Shown: positions 12,301 to 22,867 of the stretch, piece by piece
Layout of the letters: each line of letters opens with the position of its first letter
Numbering within the stretch: the stretch's first letter is position 1
NCBI GenBank assembly: GCA_963932145.1
Contig: OZ010586.1
Location: forward strand, 54,390,943 to 54,454,942
Direction: 5' to 3'
DNA length: 64,000 nucleotides
Source of the DNA: Acanthosepion lycidas
Taxonomy: Eukaryota; Mollusca; Cephalopoda; Sepiida; Sepiidae
The notes under the pieces: generated by a model
The model's input: only the letters and a program-made list of their open reading frames with translations
What the model was told of the DNA's origin: nothing
The model's database searches: none
Translations under genes and position numbers: made by a program

Positions 12301-12800
12301 CCCCAAAACAATTTCACATCTGGATTGTAAGTACCCGCTTTTTGCCCTATAAGATCTATATCGGGATCAAGGACAGCATTCCAATCACCCGCTAGAACTA
12401 CCGAATGAGAAGTCGTCAAAAACGCCTCGATCTGCCAAAACAAACCAGGCGACTGCGTGTGGTCATTGGGCGCATAAACCCCAATGAGACGAAGAGCCTT
12501 ATCCTTTATGGTAACATCCAGCACGCAAAGCCTGCCCGCCGGATCCGCGAAGACAAGAGCACACGCCGCATCCAGAGACTTGCTCACCAGCCAGGAAACA
12601 CCCCTCGAGCGTCCATCAAAACATGCCGAATAGAGGACGAACCTCTTAGACAGAATGTCCTCATGATTGCGAGATAAAAAACGGGTCTCCTGTACACAAC
12701 ATACATCCACGCCGAGGCGCTGAAGATCGCGATCGAGCCTCACCCTTCGAGATTCCAACCTCAGGCCCCGGACATTCAGACTTGCTAACCAGAGAGCCAT
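9370..12800 (-). pseudogene. Tx1-like LINE ORF2 (endonuclease plus reverse transcriptase), copy A
   Basis: ORF2 proteins nick the target and reverse-transcribe the LINE RNA there. The N-terminal frame (12108-12800) is an APE-type endonuclease: ASLNVRGLR, the metal-binding VQETRF, LAGDWNAVLD and, near the end, SYIDRVLV. RT motifs follow at 10389-11363: AVKGRTIQDN, motif A INLDQSKAFDRVDH, RQGCPLSPLL and YADDISVL. The C-terminal frame (9370-10026) ends with a CVRCSGEVET zinc finger. Compared with copy B, breaks include a 2-bp loss near 12168, a 1-bp loss near 11508, CAG to TAG near 11384, a 12-bp in-frame loss near 11230, a roughly 14-bp loss near 10655 and GAA to TAA near 10197. RQGCPLS is intact here but not in copy B. 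Confidence 0.9.
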
Positions 12801-13017
12801 TATCAGACCTAATTAGGGTTGGGACACTGATTTATACATGGTTGGGGTAAGGATACCGACAGCCTCTCCCATCGACCCGTGGCCCATCTCATTGTTGATG
12901 GAGCCGTCTTGCGAGATACCACCTATATCCCAGGGAAAAGTCAGTTTCAATGCTCTGTAAAGGGAGGGGGTGAACTAAAACTGGGACCCTCCCTGCACAA
13001 TTTTTTTTAAATGATTA

Positions 13018-14240
13018 AGTTCATCACTTTCTGTGATGGCAATTGGGGGAGAAATTTTATAAGAACATATCACCTCCTCCAACATGGCCCATGCCTGACG
13101 AGCTTCGGTTCCTGTTCTTAATACCGTTAGAACTCTCTAGGCATTGGGAAAATTATGAGGGTTTTCTACATCCTTGTCTGCATATTGCCTTATTGAGAGG
13201 AGATACTTTAAATCTTTTATTCGATTTCTGTAGTCTCTGGCCCTTTCAGCCTGGGCCGGGGAAATTCTGCAGGCATCCTCTCCTGTGTAGTAAATGTGTT
13301 TAGCCGTTCTTTTCTTTTGAGTCCTGTGTAGGACTTCTCTGCCTTTTTGGTGCAGGAGGGGGCATTTCAGGGTTTTTAATGGGGAAGGACTGGGAGTATA
13401 AAGAGTGGTATATTGGGATTTATGTTTGTACGGGCTGTGATCTCTACTGAGGGGAACAGCTTTAACGGGAGATGATAAAGGGGTGGAATGTTTCTGTGGG
13501 GAAGGATGTTTTGGAGTCGCAGGTGGGGATAAGGTAGATGGCGATGAGGGAGTGCCTTTTTTAGTCTGCCATAGCCTCTGCTTGTCTAGTTTATCTTTCA
13601 GCTGCTTTATCTTTTCTGATTTTGTAAATCCAGGGTCATAATTTTGTTGTTTCTCTTTGAATGTCTCGTCAGAGACCGAGGGATCGCCCTTAACGTTGAC
13701 AGTGGGAGTGGGGCTGTACGTGTCTTTTGCCCTTGGGGCTTCATTGGACTGAGGCCCCGCTGTCTGGCGCTTCCCTCTGGCCTTACCAGCAACCAGCCAT
13801 TCCCCCTTCCCCTTCTCCACAACTGCACTAGCAGCGGGCGAAGGCTGTTTGGAGAATGTGGCCTTTGTGCCAACCGGAGGTTTATCCGACCCGGCCCCGG
13901 AAGCTGGCATGCCAATTACAGGCGAGGCGAAAGGTAACGACGCGGTCAGAGGGGGATCTTGGTCGACTGGCGCTTGACTTCCAGAGGCCTTCTTCTCTAG
14001 GCAGGAAGAGGAGAGGTGACCAGTCTCTCCACACTTCCAACATACCGGTTTGCGGCCGGTCACAATGACCGGCAGCTTCAAGCGCCCTTCTACCAGACAG
14101 TTGGGGATGGAGCGGAAGGCCTGTTTGTTCAACATTATATCGAAACTCCACCCCCCCCTTTCAGGCTATCGCAAGAAGCACCCAGAATCTCGCCATACTG
14201 CGACAGGAAAGCAGCCAGGTGCTCACCGATAACCAGAGGA
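13018..14240 (-). pseudogene. Tx1-like LINE ORF1 (zinc-knuckle RNA-binding protein), copy A, N-terminally deleted
   Basis: The main frame (13137-14135) holds a CCHC knuckle (CWKCGETGHLSSSC), typical of LINE ORF1 or Gag-like proteins that coat the element RNA. A Ser/Pro/Lys-rich linker follows with only about one SPxKxxSP unit against more than three in copy B, then the conserved tail ISPAQAERARDYRNRIKDLKYLLSI. A stop after NFPNA cuts the C-terminus; the reading continues downstream (RVLTVLRTGT). The N-terminal region present in copy B is missing because of a roughly 640-bp deletion at about 14240, so no start codon belongs to it. Confidence 0.87.
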
Positions 14241-15339
14241 GTGACCTCGTATATTGGAAGGGAAAGGGAGGGGTGGAAGGAGAAAAGGGAAGGGGAGGGG
14301 TGGTAGGAAAATGTTAAGAAAAGGGGGGAGGTAAAAAGTAAATAAAATTTCGCTTATCAGCGAGACAACAAATTTAACTAGTAAACAAAGGTCGACAGAC
14401 GAAAGTAAAACAGAAGGACGTAAGAAAAAAAAAAGTCGGGGGGGGTAAAAAGTAAATAAAGTTTCGCTTATCAGCGAAACAACAAATTTAAATAGACACA
14501 GACGAAAAATAAAACAAAAGGACGTATAAAAAATTTAAAAAGACGAAAAAATTTCGCCTAAGAAATTGAATTTAAACAGATAAAACGAAAACGCAAAACA
14601 GATGGACGTAAGACAGACGAGAAAAAGTGAACAAGGTTCACAAAAACGAAGAAAGAACAAAAATTAAAAGGACAACAGACAAGAAAGCAACAAATTACAC
14701 AATAAAACGAAAAATTATAAACGGAAAATTAAGAAAAAACGCTATACAAAATAAAATACGAAACTAAAAATGTGACAATTTACAATATGGCTGCCGATAA
14801 AAAACGGTCGCCCCAACAACAAAAACGTTAAATAAGTAAAAAAAGGACAGAAATTACAAATTAAACACAAACTTTAAAAACAAATATTATACACACGTAA
14901 TTAACAGATAAAAATCAGAACTTTTACAGATATTTAAATGAAAAACACTGAAATAATTAACACGTAATAAATAAATAAAGGAAAAAAATGGTCGGACGAG
15001 AAACGTAAAGACGAAAAATAAACAGATAAACTCCGGGGTGTGGGCACGGGAAGAAAATAGATTTAAAAAGGAAAAAATAAAACGTAAAAGAAAATCGTAA
15101 CGGTAAAAAAGGGGGTAAGAAATTGAAACGGAAAAAATCAAAAATTTAAACAATAGTCAAAAAAGGAACGTTAAAAAAATGAAAAATTTAACAAAAAGTC
15201 AAAAAGCAACGTTAGAAAAACGGTAAAAATAAATCAAAACTCAGCTAAATTAAGGCAGTCAAGAGTTCAAAATAAAAATCCTCTGAGAGACAGAATAAAC
15301 GTCAAATACGGTCAGACAAGAAAAAAAGGAGTAAAAACT
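14241..15339 (-). other. 5' UTR of Tx1-like copy A, with duplicated hairpin
   Basis: The sequence is A-rich on the plus strand and collinear with 21840-22852 in copy B. A segment of about 110 bp starting GTAAAAAGTAAATAAA is present twice (14332 and 14446), each with a hairpin: GTTTCGCT-TATC-AGCGAAAC is perfect at 14461-14480 and slightly mutated at 14347-14366. No open frame of note. Internal promoters of LINEs usually lie in such regions, but none can be pinpointed. Confidence 0.7.
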
Positions 15340-15354
15340 TCTGTTTCCTTGTAA
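15340..15354. repeat. Tx1 array target-site repeat, copy 2 (A/B junction)
   Basis: TCTGTTTCCTTGTAA, identical to 8767-8781. Left of it lies the 5' end of copy A (GTAAAAAC), right of it the 3' end of copy B (TTATTTATTGTACTATGTAC). Confidence 0.85.
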
Positions 15355-16094
15355 TTATTTATTGTACTATGTACAAATGTGGCACAAGGCCGAAAGGGGG
15401 AAGGATGGTCATCTTCTGTCTTAACTTTAAACTTAGCTAGCCGCAATCACTGACCCAAACATACAAACAATGTTCCTTTCACCAAAACAACACATCCATT
15501 ACATACCATTCTTACTACATCCACCAAAACGCCTCAGAGTCTCTATGAAGTTCTAACTAGTCCCCATATATAAAATTCATTGTCTGTGGGGGGAGGGGAA
15601 TAAAATAACATCTAAAAACCCCAATAAATATTTACAATGAATAAAAATCTATATACAAGAAACTAAACAAAAATATTGTTAGTAGAAAACCCCCCACATC
15701 CCTAACTGTAGTAGAAACATCAGTTAACTCGACGAAATCAATGCGGGACTTGAAAAAACAATAAATAAAACATTCGTACAATCGATGCACTCGCTACAAA
15801 TACACACTCAATCAAACACAACAAAAAATACGAAAGACACACTCGAAACGAAAGGCGCCCCGCACCCACCAGAGAACTGATATCACTAACCACCTAATGA
15901 CGGGAGGGATGGGGAATTAAACAAAAGAAAAAAAAATAGGGCCAGAAATAAAAGGGGGCCAATGAGCATACACACCCTAGCTAAGTTAAACTGGAAAAAA
16001 AGAAAAGGTAACTAAAACAAAACCGACCTGAACTAACCCATACATGGGAGGGGTTGCCAATGTTCACCCCAGCAATCCCAAAATTCTTAAAACC
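15355..16094 (-). other. 3' UTR of Tx1-like copy B
   Basis: This is collinear with 8782-9369 and 22868-23595. It includes the segment around 15510-15660 (CTATGAAGTTCTAACTAGTC) that copy A has lost. Confidence 0.75.
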
Positions 16095-19000
16095 TAACCG
16101 GCATCAAAAAGCCACTCCAAGTCAGCACCTTTCACTCTGCAGAGACGCGCAAGACTCACCCACCTTTCGCTAAATTCCAGTGGATGGAGTCACTTCCTTT
16201 CCGTCCTGATCTTGACTTTAAGCTGATGCTTAAAGAACAAGATCAGTTGGGAAGAGGTAAACTTCTCGTCCCCATGAAATTCCTTCTGTCGCGTCGTCCA
16301 TATCACGACTCGCATAACACCCAGTAAGCAAAGGAACACATAGTGCTCAGCCTTAGTCAACGGCGGTACTATATTGCTACAGACGGAACTGGCCTCGAGG
16401 ACAAAGAACTTTCCGCGCAGCATGCGAACCATGAGATCTTCAACGAACTTGCACAACGGAACTACGACACTACAACGAAAGAAAGCGTGACCTATGGTCT
16501 CCACCTCCCCACTCCAGCGAACGCAGTTTGGCGACTTTGCCAAACCCGCTGCGCGAAGTCTTTTGGCGACCCAGAGGGCCCCTCGAATCACCAGCCAGGT
16601 GAGTGATGCCTCAGGGTTAGTGAGACATTTCAACCCGGGCGCCCAAGGCCATATGCAGCGAGCCTCCCGCTTCGTCAGCCCGAGCTCGTCAATCAGATCA
16701 TCTTGAACGTTCCCCCTAACACCTGATATAATGCCTTACGGGACAACGGCTGGACGTCGGAGAGGCCATCCTTCGCCCGTAAGAGTCGCTTGAGGGCCAA
16801 CCGACATTCGTGATAGAAAGAGCCCTCGCCTCGAGGATTACGGCCGGCCTCCTCCTCACACGAGCGCACATTTCTCAAGGATGGAAAATGTTTATGGACG
16901 TCTTCCTTCCAGAATTCGCCGTTCTCATCCAGTTGCATACACATCCGGTCTAGATAAGTAATGCGAAGCGTATGTCGACGAGTCTCAACGCAAGGCACCC
17001 CCAGACCGCCATCAGAGGGATGGAGGTAACAGATCTCGCGACTAACCATGGCGGCCCTGCCTCCCCACAAGAAGGAGAACAGGAGCCTTACTAACGCCAA
17101 TAAAGTGTTAGACGGGAGTGGAAGCACGGTGAGTCGGTAAAGGAGAATCGGGTAGATGTGCGAGCCACATACTTCCGCCCTCCCCTTCAAGGAAAGATTC
17201 CTCCGAGTCCACAGACGAACTGCGAGCTCGGCCTTCTCTTGCACCTCCGACCAATTCATCTCCAACAAGAAGTCGGGCCCGAACCAGACGCCGAGTATCT
17301 TTACCGGCCCGTCCGTCCAGAGGAAAGGTCCGGGAAGAGAAACTCCCCTCCACGAACCCAACCGCAAGCCAACAGACTTATCGCGGTTGATCCTGGCCCC
17401 CGTCACCATCTCATAACCCTTGATTTCTTTGCCGACTTCGTTAATTTCGGCCGTACTCGACACCAGAACCGAAATGTCATCAGCATAGGCGGAGTACCTG
17501 GCCGAGGTGGTAGCACCAGGTAAAGAAATTCCGCGAAGGACCGGATTCGTCTTCAACTTACGCAGGAAAGGTTCCAACGCAAGAACGTAAAGCAATGGAG
17601 ACAGCGGACAACCTTAACGAATGGAGCGAGACAAAATGAAAGGCTTCGATCTTACCCCATTCACTTCTACCAGCGCACCGGGGGACGCATACAGCAGTCG
17701 GATCCAAGTGCGAAAGTGCGGCCCGAAACCGGCGGCCGAAAGGACAGCCTCCAGAAATCGATGGTCAACCCTATCGAAAGCCTTGGACTGATCTAAATTG
17801 ATCAGCGCGGCATCACTGTCGACTTTCTCGATGATCAAGCGTGCCAAATGAAGGTTGTCCTGAATAGTCCTGCCCTTCACAGCACAAGTCTGCTCGGGGC
17901 CAATCAGACTAGAGAGGACAACCTGCAAACGGTCAGCTAAGACCTTGGCTAAAATCTTCAACTCTGTATTTAACATCGTCAAAGGCCGATAATTATCTAC
18001 CCCACCCCCCCGTCTTTCTTCTTGCGAAGCAACTTGATCATACCCCTGGTGAAGCGTTGAGGAATAGACCCCTGCCTCATCCAGTTGTTGAAAATCAGTG
18101 CCAGCAAGGGGACAAAGACGGGCGACTGCCTCAAGTACATTTCATAGGGAAGACCATCTAATCCCGGAGTCTTGTCCAGGCCAACCTGCTTCAGCGCATC
18201 CCAGATCTCAGACTCTGTTATGGGACCCTCGCACCTAGCCGCTTCAGCCGCCTTAAGACGGGAAAAGTCGGCTAAATAGGCGTCGAACTGAGCAGGGCTC
18301 AGACCGCTCTCCCTGGTAAAAAGTTCCTGAAAGTAATCACGAAAAGCCTCGCAAATGCCCGCGTCTGTAGTCACAATCCGCTTGTCCGGCAATGTGATGC
18401 TCACGATATGCCGACTAGATGCCCTACAAGCTTCCTCTGAACGCAAGGAAGCGGCCATATTCGTAGCCTCGCAAGACATTCTTTTTATCCTAGCCATAAC
18501 TACTAGAGCTTGATCCTTCTTGATAAGCAAGGAGGCCAGCTCCGCCTTAGCTAAGGCTACGTCCCCACTATCACGGGATTTGATCGCCCGATCTACCTTG
18601 TCTTCTAGAGACTTTTGCGCTGCTAGCCTTGCTAGATTGAGTCGTCGACTATAATCAGCAGCAAAAGACCTAAGTTTGGATTTCAAAGCATCCCACCACT
18701 TATTCCCAACCACAGCCTCTGACAATTCCCGCTGTAACATTAGTAAAAGCTGGTCCCGGAAATCTTGCTCACCAAATAATGATGAGTTTAATTTCCAATA
18801 ACCAGCCATCCTAACCCTAGGCTTACCTAAGTTTACCTGAACCCGGACAAGCCTATGATCCGAGTAAACTATATAATGGAAACTTGGACAATCTAAGAGC
18901 CCTACTTCGACTCTCTTAACTAGAACTCGGTCGATGTAGCTTGCGCTGACCACCGTGTCCGAGCTGCCGCCCCTACCTCCCGGGGGTGCTCATTTCGATA

Positions 19001-19531
19001 CTTATCGACGAGATCAAACCCATCGATAAAGGCCCGAAACGATTTCACTTCCGGATTGTAAGTACCCGGTTTTTGCCCTATGCGATCTATATCGGGATCA
19101 AGGACGGCATTCCAATCACCCGCTAGAACTACCGAATGAGAAGTCGTCAAAAACGCCTCGATCTGCCGAAACAAACCAGGCTGCTGAGTGTGGTCATTGG
19201 GCGCATAAACCCCGATGAGACGAAGAGCTTTCTCCTTTATGGTAATATCCAGCACGCAAAGCCTGCCCGCCGGATCCGCGAAGACAAGAGCACACACCGC
19301 ATCCAGAGACTTGCTCACCAGCCAGGAAACACCCCTCGAGCGTCCATCAAAACATGCTGAATAGAGGACGAACCTCTTAGACAGAATGTCTTCATAATCG
19401 CGAGATAAGAAACGGGTCTCCTGCACGCAACATACATCCACACCGAGGCGCTGAAGATCGCGATCGAGCCTCGCCCTTCGAGACTCCGACCTCAGGCCCC
19501 GGACATTTAGACTTGCTAACCAGAGAGCCAT
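16095..19531 (-). pseudogene. Tx1-like LINE ORF2 (endonuclease plus reverse transcriptase), copy B
   Basis: Domain order is the same as in copy A. The APE endonuclease (18920-19531) has ASLNVRGLRSE, VQETRF, VYAPND and LAGDWNAVLD; its end (SYIDRVLV, YSDHRLVRV) continues in the frame 17997-18953. The RT spans 16693-17982 with LINLDQSKAFDRVDH and AYADDISVL; the C-terminal zinc finger is at 16190-16633. Lesions: a 16-bp deletion near 18975 shifts the frame inside the endonuclease, a frameshift lies near 17995, CAA to TAA near 17616 turns RQGCPLS into R-stop-GCPLS, a 4-bp loss near 16718 shifts the frame, and CGA to TGA near 16188 truncates the last 31 residues. Copy A carries the intact version of several of these sites. 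Confidence 0.9.
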
Positions 19532-19660
19532 TGAAAGACCTAATTAGGGTTGGAACACTGATTTGGACATTGTCGGGGTGAGGATACCGACAGCCTCTCC
19601 CATCGACCCGTGGCCCATCTCATTGTTGACGGAGCCGTCTTGCGAGAGACCGCCTATATC

Positions 19661-21780
19661 TCATGGAAAGGTCAACTTTAGTGCTCTATATAGGGAGGGG
19701 TGAACAAAAACAGGGACCCTCCCGGCACAAAATTGTTTTAATTTCTTCAACTTGTCATTTTCGACAACTGAAATAGGCGGGGACATTTTGAAGGAGGCAA
19801 TTGCCTCGTCCAACATAGCCCAAATGAGTCTAGCCCCCGTCCCAGTTCTTATTACAGTTAAGACTCTTTGGGCATCTGGGAAGTTTTTTGGGTCCTCAAT
19901 GTCTTTGTCCGCAAATTGTTTTATAGAGAGGAGGTATTTTAAATTTGTGATGCGGTTCCCATAGTCTCTCGCTTTTTCCGCTTGGGCTGGAGAAATGTAA
20001 CACACCTCCTCTCCTGTGTTGAACATATTTTTATGTTTCTTTTTTTTCTCCTTTGAATCTTGAGTGGGACTCCTTTGCCTTTTGTTGGTGGGTGGGTGCA
20101 TGTCAGTAGTTTTAGTGGGGAAGTTTGCTGTAAAATTTGCCTTAAAGGGCTAGGGTCCCTACTAAGAGGGGTTGAGGGCTGGGAATTTTGGGCGGAAGTT
20201 GGGGAGGGAGTGTCCTTTTTCGCTGGGGAGGTCTTTTGAGGGCTTGATTCCCTACTGGGAGCATTTGAAAGGTGTGGGGATTGATGGGCAGAAGATGTAG
20301 AGGGAGTTGCCTTTTTCGAAGAGGAGGATTTTTTGGGGCTGGGTTCTCTACTGAGAGAGGTTGAAGGGCGTGGGGATTGACTGGTAGAAAATGACGCGGT
20401 TGCTTTTTTCGAAGGCGAGGTCTTTTTAGGGCTGGGATCTCTATTGTGAGCGGTTGACGGATGTGGGGTAGATTTTTGTTTTTCCAGTTTCTCTTTCAGT
20501 AATTTAATTTTTTCTGTTTTTTCAAACCCCGGATCATACTTCCTCTGTTGATCTCTTAGGGATGGTCCAGAGACCGGGGCGTCGCCCTTACTGTTGACAG
20601 AGGGAGTGGGACTGTTAGTGCCATTCGTCCCATGGGCTTCAGGGGACTGAGGACCCGCTGTCTCGCGCTTCCCTCTAACCCTGCCAGCAACCTGCCATTC
20701 CCCCTCTCCCCTCTCCACAACTGCACTATCAGCAGCAGGAAAAAGCTCTTTGGGGAATGGGGGCTTTGATGGAGACCCAACCGGAGATTTTACCCCATCG
20801 GTCCTGGAAGCTGGCATGTCCATTACAGGCGTGGCGGAATCTAAAGACGCGGTCAGAGGGGTATTTTGGTCAACCGGAGCCTGACTCCCAGAGGCCTTCT
20901 TTTCTGGGCAGGAAGAGGAGAGGTGACCAGTCTCTCCGCACTTCCAACATACTGGCTTGTGACCGGTCACAATGACCGGCAGCGTTAGGCGTCCAACATC
21001 CAGACAGTTGGGGATGGAGCGGAAGGCCTTTTCATTCAACATAATCTCGAAGCTCCATCCCCCGGTCAAGCTATCGCAAGAAGCACCCAGTATGTCGCCA
21101 TACTGCGACAAGAATGCCGCTAGGTGTAACCTGAGGAGGGACCTCGTATATTGCAACCTGGTCCTTCTCTTGCCTTCGTATTCAGTCCTCAAGATGAGGT
21201 CCTTCGTCATAAGGTCTCTTGTTGAGGCCCTTACACAATCTTCCGCGGTGGGCAGCAATACGTCCCACATGAAGAATTTAGCTCCCTTTACGATTCTTAG
21301 AGGGCTAAACCCCAGGCACTGCAGGGATTTCACCACTGTGTCTTTAGTCGAGCGACAAATTTTGCGCGTACGCTTGTCGACGACAAAGACCGACACTATT
21401 CTTTTGTCAATCTTCTTCAGTTCAGTGGGATCCTCCAAGAGTCCACCTTCTACGACAAGGTGAGCGTAACTCCTGGATCGCTCCATGAACTCCGCTATAT
21501 TGATCACGACTTTGGGGGGAGGCTTTCAACAAGAGGGCGTTTCCCCGGCCTCTACATTTTCACTTGTGTTGGTTCCAGTTTCTTCATTGTGGCTCTTTTC
21601 GGCCACCGAAGAATTAGAAGCTTTTTTCAATGATTCTATCATTTCTTCGTTCGTCGGGATCTTTGATAACTCTGGGTATTCTTCCATGCTATCTTTGTCA
21701 GGTGGATCCTTTTTCATTAAGAAAACATGTTTTCTGACCGATTTTTTAAAATTGGCCATTACTGGTTTCTTTTTTTTCAT
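19661..21780 (-). pseudogene. Tx1-like LINE ORF1 (zinc-knuckle protein with Ser/Pro/Lys repeats), copy B
   Basis: The long frame 19939-21507 opens with a GTG. The same frame continues upstream to an ATG at 21780 and is broken by a single TGA at about 21528-21530, so the real protein is longer by about 90 residues (Lys-rich, then acidic). Counting from 21507, the CCHC knuckle uses C187, C190, H195 and C200. Residues 350-454 are more than three tandem units of 31-32 residues (PSTSLSREPSPKK type). A frameshift near 20050 moves the C-terminal domain (ISPAQAEKARDYGNRITNLK, LIWAMLDEAIASF) into the frame 19661-20101. The expected role is RNA binding and particle formation. The basic SPxKK-type repeats suggest nucleic-acid contact, which is inference. 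Confidence 0.88.
20146..20460 (-). repeat. Coding tandem repeat of 93-96 bp in Tx1 ORF1
   Basis: Three full units and one partial unit encode PST-SRxPSPKK, then SPxKKxT and SxxQSP, in ORF1 of copy B. The matching region in copy A (around 13440-13580) has fewer units, so the array length varies between copies. Confidence 0.8.
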
Positions 21781-22852
21781 TAAGAAAGACGGAATTCTTT
21801 TTTTTCCATTTTTACAAGGAGGGTGAGGGGTAATAAATGTGGCCCATAGGCAAAAAAGGAAGGTTAAAGTTCACGGGGGAGGTGAAAAAAAAAATTTAAA
21901 GGGGAGGGTAAAAAGTAAATAAAGTTTCGTTTATCAGCGAAACAACAACTTAAATAGACAAAGACAAAAAAAGGACAAAAGGACGTATAAAAAAATTCAA
22001 AAGACGAAAAAAGTTTCGCCTAACAAATTTAAACAATTAAACAAAAACGCAAAACAAATAGACGCAAGACAGACGAGAAAATGTGGACAAAGTTCAAAAA
22101 CGAAGAAAGAACAAAAAAAATTAAAAGGACTATAGACAAGAAAGCAACAAATTACACAATAAAAAGAAAAATTATAAACGGAAAATTAAGAGAAAACGCT
22201 ATACAAAATAAAATACGAAACTAAAAACGTGACAATTTACAATATGGCTGCCGATAAAAAACGGTCAACCCAAAAACAAAAACGTTTAATAAGTAAATAA
22301 AAGCACAGAAATTTACAAATTAAACACAAAATTTACAAACAAATATTATACACACGTATTTAATCGATAAAACGCAAAACTATAACGGATATTTAAAAGA
22401 AAAACACAGAAATAATTAACACGTAATAAATAAACAAAGGAAAAAAAAAAGGGTCGAACTAGAAACGTAAAAACGAAAAATAAACAGATAAACTCCGGGG
22501 TGAGGGCAGGGAAAGAAAATAGATTAAAAAAATGAAAAATAAAACGTACAAGAAAATCAAAACGTTAAATAAAAAAAGGAATAAATAAAAGCAAAAAATG
22601 CAGTAACTGTAAATAAAAGAGGGTATGGAACTGAAACGGAAAAAATCAAAAATTTAAACAAATGTCAAGAAAAAAGAACGTTAAAAAACTGAAAAAATTT
22701 AACAAAAAGTCAAAGAATAACGTTAGAAAAACGGTAAAATAAATCAAAAACTTAACTAAATTTAGGCAGTCAAAAAGTACAATGTAAATAATCCAGTGAC
22801 AGACAGAAATATGTCTAACACGGTCGAACAAGAAAAAAGAAGTAAAAAACCT
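21781..22852 (-). other. 5' UTR of Tx1-like copy B
   Basis: This is collinear with the 5' region of copy A. The hairpin GTTTCGTTTATCAGCGAAAC lies at 21924-21943 with one substitution in the stem; only one copy of the 110-bp segment is present. The region is otherwise A-rich on the plus strand, with no open frame of note. Confidence 0.7.
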
Positions 22853-22867
22853 TCTGTTTCCTGGTCA
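22853..22867. repeat. Target-site duplication of Tx1 copy C, left; B/C junction
   Basis: TCTGTTTCCTGGTCA, a perfect 15-bp match to 24123-24137 on the other side of copy C. It also aligns with the two TCTGTTTCCTTGTAA repeats bounding copies A and B. Confidence 0.9.

Larger units (their letters stand above)
8782..15339 (-). mobile_element. Tx1-like LINE, copy A, of a head-to-tail array
   Basis: This is a 6.56-kb unit on the minus strand with 5' UTR at 14240-15339, ORF1 at about 13018-14240, ORF2 at 9370-12800 and 3' UTR at 8782-9369. Its 3' end adjoins the jockey-like LINE and its 5' end adjoins the 3' end of copy B. Compared with copy B it lacks about 640 bp covering the start and N-terminal part of ORF1, and its ORF2 is broken at several sites. 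Assignment to Tx1 (L1 superfamily) rests on the endonuclease and RT motifs, the CCHC ORF1 and the C-terminal zinc finger, from memory of that clade. Confidence 0.88.
15355..22852 (-). mobile_element. Tx1-like LINE, copy B, longest unit of the array
   Basis: This 7.5-kb unit has all regions of the element: 5' UTR (21790-22852), ORF1 (19661-21780), a 130-bp spacer, ORF2 (16095-19531) and 3' UTR (15355-16094). It is bounded at both ends by the TCTGTTTCCT repeat. ORF1 and ORF2 are both broken, so it is not autonomous, though most lesions are single events and its domains are easily read. Confidence 0.9.

Noticed and set aside
10399-17523. Plus-strand open frames of 60-120 codons across the Tx1 array
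   Set aside because: They are antisense shadows of the LINE ORFs on the minus strand, recur at the same places in each copy, and are rich in Arg, Pro and Ser as expected from reading the complement.
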